Part shown: one piece after another, positions 7,671 to 9,901 of the stretch
Layout of the letters: the number at the start of each line of letters is the position of its first letter
Position numbering within the stretch: position 1 is the stretch's first letter
Assembly (NCBI GenBank): GCA_002310155.1
Contig: DBYF01000004.1
Location: 1-9,901, forward strand
DNA: 9,901 bases
Source: Mageeibacillus sp. UBA1193
Lineage (GTDB): Bacteria > Bacillota > Clostridia > Saccharofermentanales > Saccharofermentanaceae
Direction of reading: 5' to 3'
Translations under genes and position numbers: made by a program
Notes under the pieces: generated by a model
Told to the model about the DNA's origin: nothing
What the model saw: the letters and a program-made list of their open reading frames with translations, nothing else
Databases searched by the model: none

Positions 7671-7673
7671 TAT

Positions 7674-7749
7674 GTACCTTTAGCTCAGTTGGTAGAGCAA
7701 CTGACTCTTAATCAGTGGGCCCAGGGTTCGAGTCCCTGAAGGTGCACCA
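7674..7749 (+). tRNA. tRNA-Lys (anticodon CUU)
   Basis: A complete 76-base cloverleaf can be drawn. The acceptor stem pairs GTACCTT (7674-7680) with AAGGTGC (7739-7745), with one T-G wobble. The D stem is GCTC/GAGC with loop AGTTGGTA. The anticodon stem is ACTGA (7700-7704) with TCAGT (7712-7716) and loop CTCTTAA. Anticodon CTT at 7707-7709 reads the lysine codon AAG. A five-base variable loop and T stem CAGGG/CCCTG with loop TTCGAGT follow, then discriminator A at 7746 and an encoded CCA at 7747-7749. It stands alone with its own promoter and terminator and is not part of a tRNA cluster. Confidence 0.97.
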
Positions 7750-7750
7750 G

Positions 7751-7780
7751 AAAAGACCATCTAGTAAGATGGTCTTTTTT
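7751..7780 (+). terminator. Intrinsic terminator of the tRNA-Lys unit
   Basis: A perfect stem AAAAGACCATCT (7751-7762) with AGATGGTCTTTT (7767-7778) around a four-base AGTA loop runs into a T tract at 7775-7780. It begins one base after the tRNA CCA end and insulates the downstream metY gene. Confidence 0.93.
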
Positions 7781-7815
7781 ATTCCCTAAAGAAAAGCGTG
7801 ATTCTCAATAATTTG

Positions 7816-7824
7816 TGCTATAAT
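7816..7824 (+). promoter_or_regulatory. Extended -10 promoter of metY
   Basis: TGCTATAAT is a perfect extended -10 element (TGnTATAAT). The bases 15-17 upstream (around 7796-7803) give only a poor -35 such as GTGATT, as is usual for extended -10 promoters. The start would be near 7831, leaving a leader of about 40 bases, too short for a SAM riboswitch or T-box. Confidence 0.7.
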
Positions 7825-7872
7825 CTAGATTTGTAACGCAAGAAATTGCCGTTTTATAAGGAGGAAGTTTGA

Positions 7873-9156
7873 ATGGATAATAAATTCAGTATTGAGACCA
7901 ATTGTGTACAGGGTGCATATCAGCCGAAAAATGGTGAATCAAGAGTCATGCCGATCGTTCAGAGTACTACATGGAAGTATTCTACAACCGAGCAGATGGG
8001 TCGTCTTTTTGACCTCGAGGAAAGCGGTTATTTCTATACACGTCTGGCAAACCCGACAAGTGACCTCGTAGCTGCAAAGATCTGCATGCTTGAAGGTGGT
8101 GTAGCGGCAATGCTTACTTCTTCCGGTCAGGCTGCAAACTTCTATTCGATCTTCAATCTCTGCTCTGCAGGTGATCACATTGTTTGTTCTTCCGCTCTTT
8201 ACGGTGGTACATACAACCTTTTCGCTCATACTATCAAGAAGATGGGAATCGATGCTACATTCGTTTCTCCGGACGCTACTGAAGCGGAGATCGAAGCAGC
8301 TATCCAGCCGAACACCAAGCTCGTTTTCGGTGAGACGATCGCTAACCCGGCTCTCAATGTTCTTGATATCGAGACATTCGCAAAGACAGCTCATAAGAAC
8401 GGACTTCCGTTCATGATCGATAACACATTCGCAACTCCGATCAACTGCCGCCCGATCGAGTGGGGCGCAGATATCGTTATCCACTCCACAACCAAGTACA
8501 TGGATGGTCATGCGACATCCGTAGGCGGATGTATCGTAGATGCAGGTACATTTGACTGGACGAAGTATCCGGAAAGATTTGCCGGACTCGTTGAACCGGA
8601 TGAAACCTATCACGGTGTTTCCTATACAGGCCGTTTCGGAAAGTCTGCTTTCATCATGAAGGCAGTTGCTCAGCTGATGCGTGACCTTGGATCCATTCCG
8701 GGCCCGATGAACGCATTCCTTCTGAACCTTGGTCTTGAGACACTGCACCTCCGTATGCCGCGTCACTGCGAGAACGCTCAGGCTGTTGCTGAGTATCTGC
8801 AGAATCATCCGAAGATCGCTTGGGTTTCTTTCCCGGGTCTGCCTGGTGATAAGGAATATGAGAAGGCAAAGAAGTACTGCCCGAACGGTACATGCGGTGT
8901 TCTGTCCTTTGGTGTAAAGGGTGGAAGAGAGGCATGCATCAAGTTCATGGATTCCCTGAAGCTTGCCGCGATCTGCACACACGTTGCTGATGCCCGTACC
9001 TGCGTACTGCATCCTGCTTCCCATACACATCGTCAGATGAATGATGAAGAACTCAAGGCTGCTGGTGTAAGTCCGGATCTTATCCGTTTCTCTACCGGTA
9101 TTGAGAACAAGGAAGACATCATTGCGGACATCGAGCAGGCTCTCGCAAACGTCTGA
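7873..9156 (+). CDS. metY: O-acetylhomoserine sulfhydrylase (O-acetylhomoserine aminocarboxypropyltransferase)
   Basis: This cytoplasmic PLP enzyme makes homocysteine from O-acetylhomoserine and sulfide, the direct sulfhydrylation route to methionine. The 427-residue length and the block ERFAGLVEPDETYHGVSYT at 239-257 favour MetY over the cystathionine synthases and lyases of about 380 residues in the same Cys/Met-metabolism family. PLP-site residues are visible: YTRLANPT at 55-62 (phosphate grip from the neighbouring subunit), SSGQAA at 83-88, Asp183 in IDNTFATP, and the Schiff-base Lys208 in HSTTKYMDGH. SxRFSTGIE-type residues close the C-terminus (RFSTGIEN). AAGGAGG at 7858-7864 with 8 bases of spacing fixes the ATG. 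It has its own extended -10 promoter and no riboswitch. Methionine gamma-lyase activity cannot be excluded from sequence alone. The segment YCPNGTCG at 336-343 puts two extra cysteines in an otherwise conserved stretch. Confidence 0.9.
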   Translation: MDNKFSIETNCVQGAYQPKNGESRVMPIVQSTTWKYSTTEQMGRLFDLEESGYFYTRLANPTSDLVAAKICMLEGGVAAMLTSSGQAANFYSIFNLCSAGDHIVCSSALYGGTYNLFAHTIKKMGIDATFVSPDATEAEIEAAIQPNTKLVFGETIANPALNVLDIETFAKTAHKNGLPFMIDNTFATPINCRPIEWGADIVIHSTTKYMDGHATSVGGCIVDAGTFDWTKYPERFAGLVEPDETYHGVSYTGRFGKSAFIMKAVAQLMRDLGSIPGPMNAFLLNLGLETLHLRMPRHCENAQAVAEYLQNHPKIAWVSFPGLPGDKEYEKAKKYCPNGTCGVLSFGVKGGREACIKFMDSLKLAAICTHVADARTCVLHPASHTHRQMNDEELKAAGVSPDLIRFSTGIENKEDIIADIEQALANV

Positions 9157-9175
9157 TTTTCCGAATAGAGAAATA

Positions 9176-9191
9176 TCGAAATCGATTTCGA
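9176..9191. repeat. 16-base perfect palindrome TCGAAATCGATTTCGA
   Basis: A gapless palindrome lies 19 bases after the metY stop, about 8 bases upstream of the proposed -35 of the next gene. The absence of a T tract argues against an intrinsic terminator. A dimeric regulator site is possible but unproven. Confidence 0.55.
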
Positions 9192-9198
9192 AAAAGCA

Positions 9199-9227
9199 TT
9201 TCCATTTACGCTCCTTTTATGTAAAAT
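9199..9227 (+). promoter_or_regulatory. Possible promoter of the DUF4867-like gene
   Basis: TTTCCA (9199-9204) and TAAAAT (9222-9227) are spaced by 17 bases and resemble SigA -35 and -10 hexamers with four and five matches. The predicted start is near 9234. The -10 lies in the centre of an inverted repeat, so regulation there is plausible. Confidence 0.4.
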
Positions 9228-9237
9228 AGAAGGAGCG
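9209..9237 (+). repeat. 29-base inverted repeat over the putative -10 (operator or RNA hairpin)
   Basis: CGCTCCTT (9209-9216) and AAGGAGCG (9230-9237) are perfect inverted repeats. The inner bases continue the pairing (a T-G wobble, then TAT with ATA) to leave a five-base GTAAA loop, for a 12-pair stem. No T tract follows, so it is not a standard terminator. If the promoter call is right, it is an operator-like DNA site. If transcription comes from metY, it is a stable hairpin 13 bases before the ribosome-binding site. Confidence 0.6.
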
Positions 9238-9264
9238 AAATATTTCCCCAAGGAGGATCAAGAC

Positions 9265-9900
9265 ATGAAAATTTATAGCGTTCTGGATAAAGAATTCGCT
9301 CCTTACGGTAAGGTTCTGACAGGTTACGATGTATCCGGCCTGATCAAGGCTCTCGATGAGAAGACACCTCTCCCGGATGGTGTTGAGTATGTAATGAGTT
9401 GTGCAGATCTGGAGTACACAGATGCTTTTGGCGTACTGCAGAACAATGCTTACGGCGGAATGCCGATCCAGCTCGGTTACTGCAATGGTCATAACACAAA
9501 GCTGAACTGCCTCGAGTATCACCGTGACAGCGAACTGAACATCGGTTCTACAGATTTTATCCTGCTTCTTGCTAAGGCTGATGATATCGTTGACGGCAAG
9601 CTCGATACATCCAAGGTTATGGCTTTTAAAGCTGAAAAAGGACAGGTAGTTGAAGTTTACGAGACATCCCTGCACTATGCACCTTGTTCTGCGAAGAAGG
9701 GTGAAGGCTTCAAGGTAGTTATCGTTCTTCCGAAGGGCACAAATGGTGCTGTTCCTGCTTTCACAGCTTATAACGAAGAAGATAAGTGGATGACAGCTTG
9801 CAACAAGTGGCTCCTGGCTCATGCGGAGTCTTCCGAAGCAAAGAGCGGCGCTTATGTTGGTCTGACAGGTGTTAATACCGATATTGCAGATCTGATCTGA
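9265..9900 (+). CDS. DUF4867-like protein, probable cupin-type fold
   Basis: I recognise this as resembling the Firmicutes family DUF4867, whose reaction is not established to my knowledge. The 211-residue protein has no signal peptide or membrane segment and should be cytoplasmic. Its best block is GGMPIQLGYCNGHNTKLNCL at 64-83, running into EYHRDSELNIG at 84-94. Glu84, His86 and Glu90 in an ExHxxxE...G arrangement resemble cupin motif 1 with the first His replaced. His137 in SLHYAPC could supply the last ligand. This suggests a small cupin enzyme or sugar/ureidoglycolate-lyase-like protein; that is inference. AAGGAGG at 9250-9256 with 8 bases of spacing fixes the start. It follows metY by 108 bases holding two inverted repeats and a possible promoter. 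The stop TGA is the last codon before the window edge, so its downstream partners are unseen. Confidence 0.75.
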   Translation: MKIYSVLDKEFAPYGKVLTGYDVSGLIKALDEKTPLPDGVEYVMSCADLEYTDAFGVLQNNAYGGMPIQLGYCNGHNTKLNCLEYHRDSELNIGSTDFILLLAKADDIVDGKLDTSKVMAFKAEKGQVVEVYETSLHYAPCSAKKGEGFKVVIVLPKGTNGAVPAFTAYNEEDKWMTACNKWLLAHAESSEAKSGAYVGLTGVNTDIADLI

Positions 9901-9901
9901 T

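Noticed and set aside
1..7749. A lysine-themed link between dapA/dapB and tRNA-Lys
   Set aside because: They are separated by unrelated genes and by independent promoters; no T-box or shared regulation is visible.
7939..9030. 363-codon open frame on the minus strand inside metY
   Set aside because: It is entirely antisense to a conserved PLP enzyme, with no recognisable motif or start signal.
9209..9237. Intrinsic terminator of metY
   Set aside because: The stem is strong but is followed by AAATATTT and C residues, with no run of T.
1..9901. CRISPR array, insertion sequence, prophage, toxin-antitoxin or defence genes
   Set aside because: No direct repeats with spacers, no transposase, integrase or toxin-like motifs; essentially all sequence is explained by housekeeping genes and short gaps.
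1..9901. Frequent GATC tetramers across the window
   Set aside because: They mostly arise from preferred ATC (Ile) and GAT (Asp) codon pairs inside genes and do not cluster like an origin or methylation-controlled site.

Overview
The window is a compact, almost entirely housekeeping stretch of a bacterial chromosome, with every gene on the + strand. The low-GC-Gram-positive gene order (dnaG, trmK and nif3/yqfO in overlapping tandem), strong AAGGAGG ribosome-binding sites, SigA-type promoters, a bacterial A-type-looking RNase P RNA and a DUF4867-like protein point to a Clostridia member (Firmicutes/Bacillota), plausibly a gut or rumen anaerobe. Base composition looks moderate, near half G+C. 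I cannot name a genus.

Region 1 (1-5058) is a tight gene run. It holds the 3' part of dapA and all of dapB, which are consecutive steps of diaminopimelate/lysine synthesis. These are followed by yajC (Sec translocon accessory), dnaG (primase), trmK (tRNA m1A22 methyltransferase) and a NIF3/YqfO dinuclear-metal protein. The last three overlap by 1 and 4 bases. The sigma factor gene rpoD, which commonly sits between dnaG and trmK in Firmicutes, is absent here.

Region 2 (5059-7585) opens with a -10 element and the RNase P RNA gene rnpB. About 70 bases later comes a 390-residue PurM-family AIR synthase of the long form that I recall from Bacteroidetes. One base after its stop begins an unrecognised, probably membrane-anchored lipoprotein. 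No intrinsic terminator is visible between rnpB and purM.

Region 3 (7586-7780) is a free-standing tRNA-Lys(CUU) unit. It has a consensus TTGACA-17-TATAAT promoter, a short leader able to fold, an encoded CCA end and a strong intrinsic terminator.

Region 4 (7781-9901) has an extended -10 promoter driving an O-acetylhomoserine sulfhydrylase (metY-type). It is followed by a 108-base gap with two inverted repeats and a probable promoter, and then a DUF4867-like, cupin-like protein that ends at the window edge.

I found no mobile element, CRISPR array, defence system or obvious new multi-gene system. The items most worth a second look are the inverted repeats in front of the DUF4867-like gene, the metY/DUF4867 pairing, the long-form purM with its coupled lipoprotein, and the loss of rpoD from the dnaG cluster.
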